Part shown: positions 42,460 to 52,910 of the stretch, one piece after another | How positions within the stretch are numbered: the stretch's first letter is position 1 | Layout: each line of letters opens with the position of its first letter | Assembly: GCA_024509875.1 (NCBI GenBank) | Contig: JAMPIV010010589.1 | Location: 62,001 to 126,000 of the forward strand | Length of the DNA stretch: 64,000 nt | Origin: Oreohelix idahoensis | Lineage: Eukaryota; Mollusca; Gastropoda; Stylommatophora; Oreohelicidae | Reading direction: 5' to 3' | The notes under the pieces: model-generated | Databases searched by the model: none | The model's input: the letters and a program-made list of their open reading frames with translations, nothing else | Told to the model about the DNA's origin: nothing | Position numbers and translations under genes: made by a program

Positions 42460-43554
42460 CTATTTGCATGTTCTTGGCAAATTGAACAGTTTTTTACATA
42501 GTGTTTCTATGTCCTTGTTTATCTGTGGCCAGTAAACATCTTTCTTTGCTCTCAGTTGTGTCTTCACAATACCAAGGTGACTATTATGGAGCTGTTTAAG
42601 GATGATATCGCGTTGTGTTTCTGGTACAATAATGCGATCTCCTTTAAGGATCAGACCATCTTCGATGCTTAACTCGTCCCTCATCGAGTAGTATGGACGG
42701 ATGTGTGTTGGAACTTCCCTGATAGAGCTTGGCCATCCATGGTATATCAGTTCTTTGAGAGAGTTAAGGATAGGATCTCTCATTGTGTCTTCTCTGATGT
42801 GTTCAAGCCGATTATCGCTAAACTTGACAAAATCAACTTTGATGTTTGGGGTAAGATCTGCTGTCTTGTTGGGGTTTGGTAGTCTGCTGAGAGCATCTGC
42901 AAGACCTATATCCTCTTTAATGTTGTTAATAGTTACCACACTCAGCTTTTCGCACATTGGTAAACCCAAAATTGCAGGTCCTTCAACATCTACCAAGTAA
43001 AATGTTGACAATGTCCATTCAGAGCCTCTGTATGAACATTCAAGTGTTACTGCTCCAAAACAGTCTATACTTGTTCCATTGTAAGCTCTTAGCTTTGTCC
43101 TGCCACTCCTACGTTTTACATCCCTTGTGGGAAATCCTTGCTCATCCACCTTGTCAGGCATGATCTGTCTGAATATTCTTAAGGGTAGAGTGTTACCTTG
43201 GGCACCTGTGTCTATCTTGAACCGAATATATCTTTCTTTGTGCCTTTTAATTCCTGGTATTCGGAATTGTACCTTGCAGAAAGCCTGCGTTCTCTTTGGT
43301 TCATTACTGAAAGTTAGTATCTTCACAGTATCAAATGTGGAAGGATCACTTTCTTCACTGGAGTCAAAGTCCTCAGTCATCATAAAGTGTGTTTGTTTTG
43401 ATGACTCTCTGCTGTGAAGGTTGTGTTGAGCACTGTCTTGTTTCCTCTTGAAACATAATTTTATCCAGTGGCCCCTCTTTCTGCAGTAATGACATGTAGA
43501 GTCTTTAGCTGGACAGTGGTTTTGTATGTGGTTTAGGCCACAACATTTACACAT
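42460..43554 (-). pseudogene. Zinc knuckles, protease, then integrase N-terminus: RT-RNase H missing
   Basis: Two CCHC-type knuckles (CKCCGLNHIQNHC, CHYCRKRGHWIKLC) near the start, then the protease active site FKIDTGAQGNTLP and its C-terminal ILGLPMCEKL. Immediately after ITTIN-like sequence comes GLADALSRLPNP, which normally lies at the very end of RNase H, then the HHCC module of integrase (HNSHLG…). The frame is open across the deletion junction near 42910. The whole RT and almost all of RNase H are gone. It ends in a frameshift before the integrase core. Confidence 0.88.
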
Positions 43555-44215
43555 AGCACCTCTGCTTGTGTTGTGTTTTTCTTGTTGCTTCGAACCGGTT
43601 GCTTTGTTTGTTTGGGTTTATAGCTTTTTACTGCATCCACCTGGGCTGTTACTGTACCTTGCTGAATTTGTTTAATGTTTAGTGCTTGTGCCTCGTGTTT
43701 CCTGCCTTCATCCAGAAGTTGTTGTAAAGTTAGTGTATCACTCTGGCTCAGTATCCATTTCTGGAACTCTGGCATTGGTGTGCTGAGAAGGATCTGTTCG
43801 ATAATTCGCTCTTTTTCTTCTTCTTTGTTAAATTTGCATACACTTGTTTTCTCCTTGATGCGAGTGAAAAAATCATCTAGACTTTCACCAGGTTTCTGTC
43901 GCAGGTGGTGAAGTTCTAATCTTGCCGCTCTAAAGTTCGTGTGCTTTATTATCAGACGTTTTTTTCAAATTCGTCCAATATGGCTGCGGGGTCTGTCGCC
44001 GACTCCACAGGCATGGCGGTAGCAAAACTGTTGTAAATTTTCAAACCTTCATCGTCCAATGCTTCTAGGATATATGGAGTTAGGGTTTGTCCTTCCAGAC
44101 CAGTGGTCTTGGAATATAGATCTATGCGTTGGCGCCATAACAAGAAAGCTTCACTCTTATCATTTCGACCGGCAAATCGCATTTGCGGTGCGCTGCGGTA
44201 GTGTTTAGACTCCAT
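43533..44215 (-). pseudogene. Gag of the RT-less element
   Basis: Two open pieces on the minus strand. 44215-43952 begins MESKHYRSAPQMRF and contains WRQRIDLYSKTTGLEG. 43775-43533 reads MPEFQKWILSQSDTLTLQQL and LDEGRKHEAQA and leads into the knuckles. Between them the frame is lost near 43950, at a T run. Gag would form the particle. The start ATG lies about 85 bases inside the 5' LTR edge. Confidence 0.8.
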
Positions 44216-44310
44216 GGCTGACCTCGATGACGAAAATTAGTCGAATAAACTGTACTCACGTGTTATCGTGTAGCTGTTTTGCGTCAGTCCGGTATCGACC
44301 GCTGCCACCA

Positions 44311-44495
44311 TGTAATGTTATGATGTATGTATATAACCATTACCTCGTCATCTACACAAGCACACACATGTTTCAGAAAGCACTCAGTAAAAGCATGTTC
44401 AGTTCGTAGCCATGTTTATTTACAGAATGTCGTACATGTCAAGATTCGCATATTATTACAATGTGTGGTTCGTATTATTAATGTATTATATTACA
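44311..44495 (-). repeat. LTR (5' in element orientation) of the RT-less element
   Basis: 185 bp, partner of 41203-41387. The adjoining inner bases on the minus strand begin TGGTGGCAGCGG, a good primer-site position with no spacer. Confidence 0.95.
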
Positions 44496-44500
44496 GAGGC

Positions 44501-44845
44501 TACAGGAGAAAAGATATTCAATTTGATTGATGAGGAAATAAAAAGATGTATCCAGAGTCTTGCAAATTGCATTGGTTTTGCAACGGATGGTGCATCAAAC
44601 ATGGTTGGGTGCAACAACTCTGTGTGTCTAGACTAAAAGCTGTATCTCCTTTCTGTGTGCAACTCAACTGTATTTATCATTCGCTGGCACTGTGCATTCA
44701 ATATGCAGCAACCAAGTTACCATCAAATATTGGATTTTTACTGTCAGAAATACCCAATTGGTTTCGCCATAGTGAATTAAGACGAGAAGCATACAAAGAA
44801 TTGTTTACAGCTATGAACACAGCTATAGAATTTGAGCCAACCTGA
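44501..44845 (+). pseudogene. hAT transposase, middle part
   Basis: Resumes directly after the GAGGC duplication: TGEKIFNLIDEEIKRCIQSL, then FATDGASNMVGCNNSV (the hAT region around the second catalytic Asp), and after a frame change near 44625 the stretch CVQLNCIYHSLALC (the His/Cys motif of hAT enzymes) and LRREAYKELF. Stops at about 44845. Confidence 0.78.
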
Positions 44846-45501
44846 ACTGTCCCCCTTCCCTGAGAAAAACCTTCATTTACGCGGTGGCTTGTGTGTGGAA
44901 AGGTTATGTTTAATATTTTGATGAACTGGGAAGAGCTAAAGGCTTAATTCACTTCTGATGAACTAGCCCAATCACAGTTTGATTCAAAATTCAAAGCAAG
45001 ACTTCTAAAGGAAATGTTGTCAGACTACAAAAACTACTTGTTCTTTGAGTTTGCAACACCTCTTGTGCAGGAATTTGAAAGACCGAGCAGCCTTTTTTAG
45101 CAAACCAAAACTGATCCTCATGAATTGTACCAACAAATATTCTTACATCAGAAGAGTCTTCAGAACAGACTGTATGATGCCAAAAGACAGAAAAAACATA
45201 TCCATCAAGTTGATTTTGGTGTAAAATTCTTAACAGCATGTAATAAGTTTCGCAGCAGAACAACAGTGCTGAAGCTGATCTAGAAATAAAAAATGTCAAA
45301 GAAAGATGCATGTCTATGCTAGAAGAAGCTCTCAGTCAAGCTGCATGAAGAGTTCCATCGGCGAGAGATATATTTGAAAGTTTAGCAAAATTGAGCCCTG
45401 TGATAATTTTAAATCACATTTCAAGGCCTATGTTTTCCGAGTTACCCATTATGTACCATGCAGGAAACAACGTCAGCAAAATTGAAGAACAATACAGATA
45501 A

Positions 45502-46000
45502 ATGCCTTTTGTCGATTTAAAAGAAGAAGCTCCATTTAAGAAAGATGGACTCCTTGTAGACACTGAACAGTTTTGGATTTGTGTACTTCAGCATCAGGCA
45601 TTTGAAGAGCTTGCCACCATTGCCCTTACTATCAGCAATGCTGTGGTTGAGATGATATTTTCTCTTGTGTACTCCGTTAAAACGAAGGCAAGAAACAGAA
45701 TGCAGCTGAATCTTCTTGATGCAATTGTGAGAATCAGGGCAGAACTATTGCTTTCAAGCAAATCTTGCAAAGGCTTCACTGCATCTCCAGAAATGCTAAA
45801 AAACTTCACATCGGACAAGGTTTATGCCGTATGTTCCACTCATACGTATGGTCCAGTGGGGAGGATAGTAATGACCTGGATCTGGAGCTTTTCATGTGAT
45901 GTGAGTATGAAAAATATATTAAAATTTGTTTGGCTTTTTATTTGGCTTTTTTTTCTAGTATTGTTTGGCTTTACATTAAAATTTCGATCTGGCAACCCTG
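45502..46000 (+). pseudogene. hAT transposase, C-terminal dimerisation domain
   Basis: The frame contains FEELATIALTISNAVVEMIF, SLVYSVKTKARNRMQ and LLDAIVRIRAELL, the hATC dimerisation pattern. Between 44845 and 45500 the same protein continues in broken frames (for example FLTACNKFRSRTT near 45225). Subterminal TTTGGCTTTTT words and the right inverted repeat follow. Confidence 0.75.
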
Positions 46001-46411
46001 ACCGGAATATGAACAATCAACGTGCCAAAATTCAGCAGAGCAATCAATTGAGAGAACAACATGTCGTAGCACTTAGCCTCCCGTTACGATATTTTATTTT
46101 AATGAAGAAAAATATGCCGTTCAACCTCTGATGGGTTATAATTAGGATTTATATTGTTTTCAATTCCAAATAATATGAAAAGCTGCCGTTATGAGAAAGT
46201 GGCATCACATTTGTCAAAACATTGTAAATAGGGACAATCACAATTGTGCTTATACGTTAAATAAAAAAATAAAAATAAAAACAAACAAACAAACAAAATC
46301 AAGAAGAAACTCCGAACAAGAACAATACTAAAGTGAAGGGGCGCAAAGGCCTGGCGGCTCCAGTCATATAACTGACTTAAACAGGTAATTAATTGACTTT
46401 CATCTTCCAAA

Positions 46412-47975
46412 AGTCATCATCTCATCTCAACCCATAACCCGTCATGGGTCGTAGGGGTGCCATGGTGGAAGTATCAGCAGACAGGGTCCTCCACTGCTCT
46501 CTATTCTCAGCAATGCGTACAAGTGTGGAGAAACCGTGTCCTGCCCATTCTTTGATGTTATCAGCCCAGGATTTTCTTTGCCTTCCTCTTCTCCGTTTAC
46601 CTTCGACTGTTCCCTGGAGGATCGTTTTCGAAAGGGAGTCATGACGAGTTACATGCCCAAACCAGGCAAGCTTTCGACGTTTCACTATTGACAAAAGTGG
46701 TTCTTGATGGCCTGCATAGGTGTTTATCTTCTCTCTAACATAGACATTTGTTTTGTGCTCTTTATAGCAAATGCGCAAAATTCTTCTATAACATTTATGC
46801 TCGAAAGCCTGAATCCTTCGCTCCGTATCTGCAGTGAGTGTCCAGCCCTCACACCCATACAAGAGAATAGATAATTCAAGTGATTTGTATAATTTGATCT
46901 TCACAGGAAAACTGATGTTACTTTTCCAGATCACATTCAACCTTGTCATGGCAGCTGAGGCCATCTCAAGTCTTGTCTTGATTTCTTTATTTGATCTTCC
47001 ATCACTACATATAGTGGACCCGAGATATTTAAAGGTGTTAACTTCTTCTAACGTTTGCCCATTTAACGTAATGTTGGTCGGAACATGTTTCTTATGGCTA
47101 TTCACCAATATCTTGCTTTTTTCTATATTAATTTCCATCCCATATGTTCTTGTTACTTTCTCCAGTCTAGATGTAAGGTCTTGAAGTTCTGATTCTGTTC
47201 CAGCTATCAGATCAATATCATCAGCAAAACGTAGATTACACAGAGGTCGGCCTCCAATCGATATGGTTGATTTATAATCGTAGAGAGCCTCCTGCATAAT
47301 ATGTTCTAGATAAATGTTAAAGAGCACTGGTGACAGGATACATCCCTGGCGAACTCCTACAGTTGTTTTGAAAAATTCTCCAATGTCATTGCTTGCAAAA
47401 ACAGCACTGCTTGCGTCCTTGTATAGTGCTTCAATGATATCTATGATGTTGGTATCAAAATTGAATTTTCTCATTATTTGCCATAAACCTTCATGCCAGA
47501 CTCGATCGAAGGCTTTTGTGAAATCGATGAAGTTATGGTATAAATCATGTTGATGCTGGAGATGTTTTTCGATCAGTAATCTAATATTGAAGATTTGTTC
47601 TGAGGTACTTCTTTTTGGTCTAAAGCCAGCCTGTTCCTCTGACATGATTTCTTCTGATTTCTGTTTTATTCTGTTCAAAAGTATCCTTAACATCACCTTA
47701 CTTGGATGACTAATAAGGCTAATGGTTCTGTAGTTCTTGCACATTTTTAGATTTCCTTTCTTTGGAAGCGGTATTACTAATGACTGCGTCCATTCTTTTG
47801 GCCATTTTTTTGTACTCCATATCTTCTGGCAAATTGTTGTCATGATTTTTACTATATCTGGTCCTCCATATTTCAAGAGCTCTGCTGGTATATTATCCAC
47901 ACCCGGTGACTTCCCTCCTTTCATCGAACATATAGCCTCTTCCACTTCTTCCCATAAGCGTTGCAATTACAGCAT
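46412..47975 (-). mobile_element. Non-LTR family B copy 2, longest copy in the window
   Basis: Inserted within the family G 3' end. The tail on the minus strand is GAGATGAGATGATGA. The 5' end is truncated at about 47972, inside the coding region. The exact duplication at the target could not be fixed because the flanks are imperfect. Confidence 0.85.
46422..47966 (-). CDS. Reverse transcriptase of family B, open over 514 residues, 5'-truncated
   Basis: One uninterrupted frame. KGGKSPGVDNIPAELL (residues 16-31) is the RT entry motif, FIDFTKAFDRV (146-156) holds the first catalytic Asp, GVRQGCILSP (204-213) is motif B, FADD (247-250) is the catalytic pair, and FKYLGS follows. The C-terminal domain has RRKLAWFGHVTRHD and RGRQRKSW and ends MTGYGLR. 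The frame is open at its 5' limit with no true start (the first codon is TTG), so the N-terminal part, usually an endonuclease, is missing. All RT active-site residues are intact, making this the best-preserved non-LTR coding region here. Confidence 0.9.
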   Translation of the reverse strand: MQRLWEEVEEAICSMKGGKSPGVDNIPAELLKYGGPDIVKIMTTICQKIWSTKKWPKEWTQSLVIPLPKKGNLKMCKNYRTISLISHPSKVMLRILLNRIKQKSEEIMSEEQAGFRPKRSTSEQIFNIRLLIEKHLQHQHDLYHNFIDFTKAFDRVWHEGLWQIMRKFNFDTNIIDIIEALYKDASSAVFASNDIGEFFKTTVGVRQGCILSPVLFNIYLEHIMQEALYDYKSTISIGGRPLCNLRFADDIDLIAGTESELQDLTSRLEKVTRTYGMEINIEKSKILVNSHKKHVPTNITLNGQTLEEVNTFKYLGSTICSDGRSNKEIKTRLEMASAAMTRLNVIWKSNISFPVKIKLYKSLELSILLYGCEGWTLTADTERRIQAFEHKCYRRILRICYKEHKTNVYVREKINTYAGHQEPLLSIVKRRKLAWFGHVTRHDSLSKTILQGTVEGKRRRGRQRKSWADNIKEWAGHGFSTLVRIAENREQWRTLSADTSTMAPLRPMTGYGLR

Positions 47976-48353
47976 CAGACCTTCACATTCCCAGCCACTA
48001 TATATTAACATTTGTTCGTGTTAAATATTGTTTGACTATATTATGCAGTTCCCTAGGTCTGTTTCAATCCATTTTCCTACAACTGTTGTGGCAAGTAAAA
48101 TAAAATCTAGTTTAATTCAGAATAATACTAAATGAAGTTAAATTGAATCTGCGCAAAGTCAAACCTTGCATAAATTGAGGCTTCGAACATTTTAGTTTTG
48201 AAGCTGTCTATTCAACGGTGTTATCTCCCGTTACCCACCTTGAGTTCGTCAATTTTAAAGAAATGAGAAGGACCGAGTAAAACGAAGGTAAACGGTGGAG
48301 TGGGGAGATGGTAGGCAATAGGTCTTACTAGGACTAAAGACTAGAAAAAAAAA

Positions 48354-48382
48354 CCTACGTTGCTACCACAAGGCCTTCGCCG
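48354..48382 (-). other. Ribozyme-like GAAGGCCTTGTGG motif, copy 2
   Basis: On the minus strand CGGCGAAGGCCTTGTGG is followed by TAGCAACGTAGG. It shares the hairpin GGCC-TTGT-GG.. and the downstream AACGTAGGTTT with 23122-23150. Confidence 0.5.
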
Positions 48383-48718
48383 GGGGCAGTCGGACAGATA
48401 GATAAAAACAGAAGTTAAATAAAATGAGACCTAAGTAAACTTGGTTACAATCACATGGCTGGACCAACAAGGCTGCCGCCGCTACCAGAAATAAAGAGAA
48501 AATACAGGGATGAGAGTCCATGTAGCAATAGAGGGGTAGATGCGCTTGTGCAAAAAAAAAAACAAACAAACAAAAAAAAACAGAAGAGCGTGGATATCAT
48601 CAGAGTGAGGAACTGAAGTGTAAAGAGAGCAGCAAATCGTAAAAGGCAGGCCAAACAGCCGCTGTCCTGGCTAAATAAATAAATTAGGAAAACCTACCCG
48701 CCACAAAACTGATTATAG

Positions 48719-48868
48719 AACGTGTGATTCCTATTTACACTTATTGGGATTCTCGCCGGTGCTATGCAGTTCGTGCACTGTGTTGAGATCATCCTTGTGT
48801 GATCTAAGGGGAGGAGATCGGAGCACTGAAGGAGTTGTCCGTGTGCAATGAATATGGTCCTTCAAACC
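48719..48868 (+). repeat. Dispersed repeat R2, copy b
   Basis: About 150 bp matching 52911-53070 and 37493-37630. Ends in TCCTTCAAACCAAATC, a CAAAC-type tail such as SINE-like retroposons carry. Confidence 0.8.
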
Positions 48869-48869
48869 A

Positions 48870-49745
48870 AATCAATCCAAAGAAGCAGACGTTTAATTGT
48901 TACCTTTTGTATTCTTCTTCTCATCCTCGGGCTTGATGTGACTCCTTGCCTGTCTCTCAACTTTTCCACCCCCGTCGCTTATACCAAGACGATGACGACT
49001 TTATATGCCGAGCAAATGAGATGCTGGAATTCTTCTGCAGGAGACAGTAAGCAGGCGGATGTTCTAATTTCTGAGTTAGAGCGCATTCTCTCTATCTTTC
49101 GTCTACAGGCAATCAACCCCGACATGAAATCTCCTCTGATAGACTCCATTTAATATTGACCTATCACTTCCATAGCGCTGCTATTAGGAAGATCCTCATT
49201 CGGCACCTATCACTTCTCCAAGCTGATCCAGTGACTCAGGAAGTGTTCAGTGAGCCACCCGTGGTGGCCTATACACGTGATAAAAATATGAGTGGCCTCC
49301 TGGTCCACAGCTGTCTGAAAACCGTCAGTGGCGGCCATTTTAGCACCCAGCCACGTAACTCAACATGATGCAAGGCGTGCCAATACGTCATTCAAATACG
49401 TAAAGTGTCGTTTCCTAAAGCCATGTTCACCATCACTAGTGGTTTACATGCGAGTTGCTAAACGTCATTTATATCATCATATGCAAACGCTGCTGCTGAA
49501 CAACACATTGGCCAAACGGGTAGACGACTGGTGGACCAATTTTGCAGACACCTCTACGACATCTCTAGGATGGCCTCCACACCTGTAGCTATCCATTTCG
49601 TCAGATGCCAACAGACGGCCCCGCCTTGAACAACGCCTCATCCACCTCATGGGTTGCATTAAACCCAACGGTTTATTCTTTTATTCTGAGCCGTCCCGTT
49701 CTACTCAGTTACACGTATTTTTTTAGAGCTGAATTCTATCACTAT
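48870..49745 (+). pseudogene. Penelope-like element remnant with GIY-YIG endonuclease
   Basis: Fragments in three frames. 49156-49368 reads LTYHFHSAAIRKI-like sequence and VVAYTRDKNMSGLLVHSCLK, the lead-in to the endonuclease of Penelope-like elements. Around 49498-49610 another frame reads HIGQTGRRLVDQFCRHLYDI, a GIY-YIG core with the catalytic Arg region, and then a CxR/H segment. 49640-49730 reads HLMGCIKPNG and SEPSRSTQLHVFF. The catalytic tyrosines are lost to substitution and indels. The frame 48848-49153 looks like a signal peptide protein but is probably part of this element. Confidence 0.6.
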
Positions 49746-49806
49746 TTCATTTCTTCGTGACTGTACCTCTCTTCTCACCAGCAGTAGTTTCATTATCCTT
49801 TTTTAA

Positions 49807-50190
<384 letters not shown>

Positions 50191-50249
50191 TACTCGCTTT
50201 TTTTTTAAAAACTTAATTTCTTTCCTTTCTGTTTTTTGTACTTCTGTCC

Positions 50250-50279
50250 CAGACGAAGGCCTTGTGGTCGCAAAGTAGG
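50250..50279 (+). other. Ribozyme-like GAAGGCCTTGTGG motif, copy 3
   Basis: CAGACGAAGGCCTTGTGG then TCGCAAAGTAGG, sharing the hairpin and the GTAGGTTTTTCC context with the copies at 23122 and 48354. Lies 60 bases after repeat R3a, downstream of the Penelope-like remnant. Confidence 0.5.
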
Positions 50280-50663
50280 TTTTTCCTTGTCTTTTGACAT
50301 AGTAAGACATATTCATTTTTTTCGCTCCAAATGTAGGCAACCTTGTCAGTTTCGCGGGTATCCTCAAACATTTGAGCTTGTTTGTAGATCGAGCCGTGGC
50401 GTTTTAATCAGTATTTCATTGCACTTGTTTCTGTGCCTTTCTTTTTCATAAATACTAAGTGAAGATAGGCGGGAATAGAAAATTTTCGCAGTTGAAAAAT
50501 GACAAATGTGATTTCCAGTTTTCAAATACGAGGCGTGTTCAAATGAAACCCGCCCGTGCTGCGCGAAGTGGACATTTGTAGGAGGAGCATGATGACGTCA
50601 CATCTGACGTAATAAGTACATACGAATGTACGAGTGTGTAAGTGTTCATTCTCCTAGTATTCA

Positions 50664-50963
50664 TTGTTTGTGCTGCAGACCGTTAAAATAAAGGCCGATG
50701 TGATACGGAATCCGTCCAATGTCGGTCAGCGAGCGGTGATCCAGTTCCTAACAGCCGAAGGATGTCGACCAGCCGACATTCATCGCCGAATGAAAGCAGT
50801 GTATGGTGACAAAAGTGTGTCTAAGACTACAGTGAAAGACTGGGCACGAATGTTTCGAGAAAGACGCCAGTTAACGAAAGATCTTCCGCGGCCAGGTCAG
50901 GTGCATATTGTTGCGACAGAAGAAGCCATCGCCATAAGGAAGAACGCATTGGGTGGAGTTTGA
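50664..50963 (+). pseudogene. mariner transposase, N-terminal DNA-binding part
   Basis: Reads VIQFLTAEGCRPADIHRRMK and KTTVKDWARMFRE, the paired helix-turn-helix module that binds the inverted repeats, then GQVHIVATEEAIA before a stop. About 65-80 residues normally found between this point and the catalytic domain are missing, including the WVPR.L linker motif. Confidence 0.85.
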
Positions 50964-51508
50964 ACCACCTGCTGCGTTACGAAGAGGAGGGTGATGCATT
51001 TCTGTTGCGCATAGTGGCAGGCGATGAGTCGTGGTGCTACCACTTTGAGCCGTGCAGCAAAACAGCGAGCATGCAATGGAAACATCCCGGATCACCAAAA
51101 CCCAAAAAATTCAAGTCACAGATTTCCGCCGGTAAGGTTATGCTGACCGCATTTTTTGACCATGAAGGGCTTCTATTGGTTGACTTTAAAGAGCCTGGCT
51201 TGAACATCAATGCCATCCGCTACAAAGACACACTAGACAACCTGCATACAGCCATCAAGAATAAACGACCTGGCATGCTTTCGCGTGGTGTGATTCTGTT
51301 GCACGACAATGCTCGTCCACATGTTGCGAACATTATGCAGGAAGCGTTAGCAAGGAAAAGGTGGGAAGTTCTGCCACACCCAGCCTACAGCCCCGATCTG
51401 TCACCATGTGTCTTTCATTTGTTCGGACCCTTAAAAAAAATCTCTAAAGGGACAACGTTTCGACTCCGATGCAGACGTCAGGGCCTCGGTGACCAAATGG
51501 TTCAATAA
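50960..51508 (+). pseudogene. mariner transposase, catalytic part with third Asp changed to Val
   Basis: GDESW has the first Asp at 51023-51025, HDNARPH has the second at 51305-51307, and after exactly 34 residues the third position (51410-51412, in SPCVFHLF) is GTC, Val, where mariner enzymes need Asp (D,D34D). The frame is lost at an eight-A run near 51432. The normal C-terminus can still be read to TAA near 51594 in another frame (TKWFNKQPKSFFSDGI). Cut-and-paste activity is therefore excluded for this copy. Confidence 0.88.
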
Positions 51509-51734
51509 GCAACCAAAGTCATTTTTCTCGGACGGCATCCGCCGTCTACCCATGCAGTGGGATGCGTGTCTGAATGCCTATGGTGACTATTTCTAAAGAA
51601 CCCCAGTGAGTACTTGCTTCATAACAATTGCTCTATTTAATTCTACTACTCCTGCTGATGTAGCTTACATATATTTGTTATAAAGCCACAGGGACGGGTT
51701 TCATTTGAACACGCCTCGTACATGCTTTCGGGCT

Positions 51735-52690
51735 TCTTCTTCTTTGGATCCGTATACACTGACTGACAAAGCCATCAGTAGCCAACACGCCTAATGGCGT
51801 CTTGTAGGGCAGCACAAACTCTCTCCCTTTGCTCGGTCGGTGCCTATCCTTCATTGTTATTGTTGATCAGAATCGACGTCACTGCACTCCGGGCAAACCC
51901 ATTGGTACTCAGTCTCCCTCAGCAAATGTCGAAGAGTATGAGAGCTAATTGCTCCTGTTGCGCGCTGCTTGTATACACAATGGATGCATCCTTTCATACA
52001 TCCTTTCCTGCTGTTCTTACGTTTGATACCCAATTCCAGCAATCTTAGTCTTGATGATTCACTGATTACAGTGTCATTCTCTAAAAGACGATCATTAATT
52101 GTCCTCAGTATCTCTCCCTTATCCACATCCAGTGCACCTTCTTTGGGTGCTCTTAAAGCTAGTATGTCAGCTCTTTCAATGCTGCGTAACCCTGCATGAC
52201 CAGGACAGTAGATCCACACCAGTTCCTGGAGATTCAAGGCTTCTATGGAGGTTTTCGATTCGTGCCGGAACAATCATCTTTGGACCTTCCGACGCATGGA
52301 TTCTGAGTCTGATACAATAACTGCCATTGTTAATGAAGTCTCAGACAGCCACCTTCATGCGGTGCTCTAACTCTGTGGCTCATGCTTGTATGTCTCGGCC
52401 TCCACAGTTCTTCGTTAAGTTGTTTTTGTTCGGCCTTTCTTATGCCTTCTTTCTGGGATACATAACATAGCAGTTCTGGTGATAGTCTCCTGGTCTGTTC
52501 TGAAGATATGTCCAAGCCAGTACTAGCGTATACCTGCTTTGATGGTGTGCGTGTCTTCTTGACTTGTCCGAGTAAGCAGTCCTCGATTCCTTTCGGTCTG
52601 GCAAGTCCATTTAACCTAGTTTTGGAAAATTCTTGATTACTATCTTCTGTACACTTCCTGGCGCAGCAAACATTGGACGACATAGAGCCT
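51735..52690 (-). mobile_element. Non-LTR family A copy 3, interrupted by a nested LINE
   Basis: 51735-51854 and 52352-52640 match the end of family A (compare 25680-26050), inverted, with many substitutions. A (GAA)n tail lies near 51737. A family H fragment splits it at CCTTCAT. The far end (52640-52690) is uncertain. Confidence 0.8.
51855..52351 (-). mobile_element. Non-LTR family H fragment nested in family A, 7 bp TSD
   Basis: CCTTCAT occurs at 51848-51854 and 52352-52358, where the family A sequence is otherwise continuous. The insert on the minus strand encodes the RNase H end (VWIYCPGHAG…ERAD) and a tail ending YQWVCPECSD, then an AACAATAACAAT tail. The open stretch 52273-51857 is uninterrupted but 5'-truncated. 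Compare 19540-20275. Confidence 0.85.
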
Positions 52691-52910
52691 AATTTTCATT
52701 TTCGTTTTCAATAGACGTTAAAAATTTATAAGTTCAAAATTTTTAAAATCATGTGATTTTTATCTACTTTCTTCTACTTTTCTTTGCGAGCATCTTCATT
52801 TCATCTTTGTTTGTTTGTTGTTTTTATTTTCATAACATTCCTTGTGTCATCCCCTGGCAAAATTTTAAAATTATACACCTACATATCACAAACATATTTA
52901 TAGAATGTGT

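Larger units (their letters stand above)
41203..44495 (-). mobile_element. Ty3/gypsy element with 185 bp LTRs, RT-RNase H deleted
   Basis: Two 185 bp LTRs, TGTAAT…ATTACA, differ at one base. GAGGC is duplicated on both sides (41198-41202 and 44496-44500). Orientation is minus. A polypurine tract (AAAAAAGGGGGG on the minus strand) adjoins the LTR at 41388-41402, and a TGGTGGCAGCGG primer site adjoins the other at 44310-44299. Gag and protease are followed directly by the last residues of RNase H and by integrase, so about 1.3 kb of RT-RNase H coding sequence is missing. The small LTRs recall the Steamer/Mag-type elements of marine invertebrates. Confidence 0.9.
38422..46000 (+). mobile_element. 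hAT transposon interrupted by two later insertions
   Basis: The ends are CAGGGTTGCCAGAT and its inverted complement (14 bp), flanked by 8 bp near-duplicates ACTGGAAT (38414-38421) and ACCGGAAT (46001-46008). TTTGGCTTTTT-like words recur inside both ends. Removing the LINE at 38783-40432 and the LTR element at 41203-44495 (with their duplications) leaves about 2.6 kb, a normal hAT size, with a broken transposase. hAT transposases cut and paste DNA with an 8 bp duplication, as seen here. Confidence 0.88.
46127..48061 (-). mobile_element. Family G LINE 3' end, split by a family B insertion
   Basis: 46127-46410 and 47985-48061 match, on the opposite strand, 34700-34420 and 34430-34340 respectively: the 3' UTR and the end of the coding region of family G. 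The two halves are separated by the family B LINE. The 5' end is truncated at about 48061. Confidence 0.75.
50529..51718 (+). mobile_element. mariner transposon, 1,190 bp, clean TIRs, defective
   Basis: Both ends carry a perfect 24 bp inverted repeat starting CGAGGCGTGTTC and ending ATGAAACCCG. TA flanks both sides (50527-50528 and 51719-51720). The transposase inside is broken three ways: an internal deletion, a catalytic substitution and a late frameshift. Confidence 0.93.

Noticed and set aside
42701..43417. Plus-strand frames opposite the RT-less element
   Set aside because: Shadows of its gag-protease-integrase frames.
48848..49153. Host secreted protein with a signal peptide
   Set aside because: The hydrophobic start looks like one, but it overlaps repeat R2 and runs into Penelope-like sequence; no exon structure.
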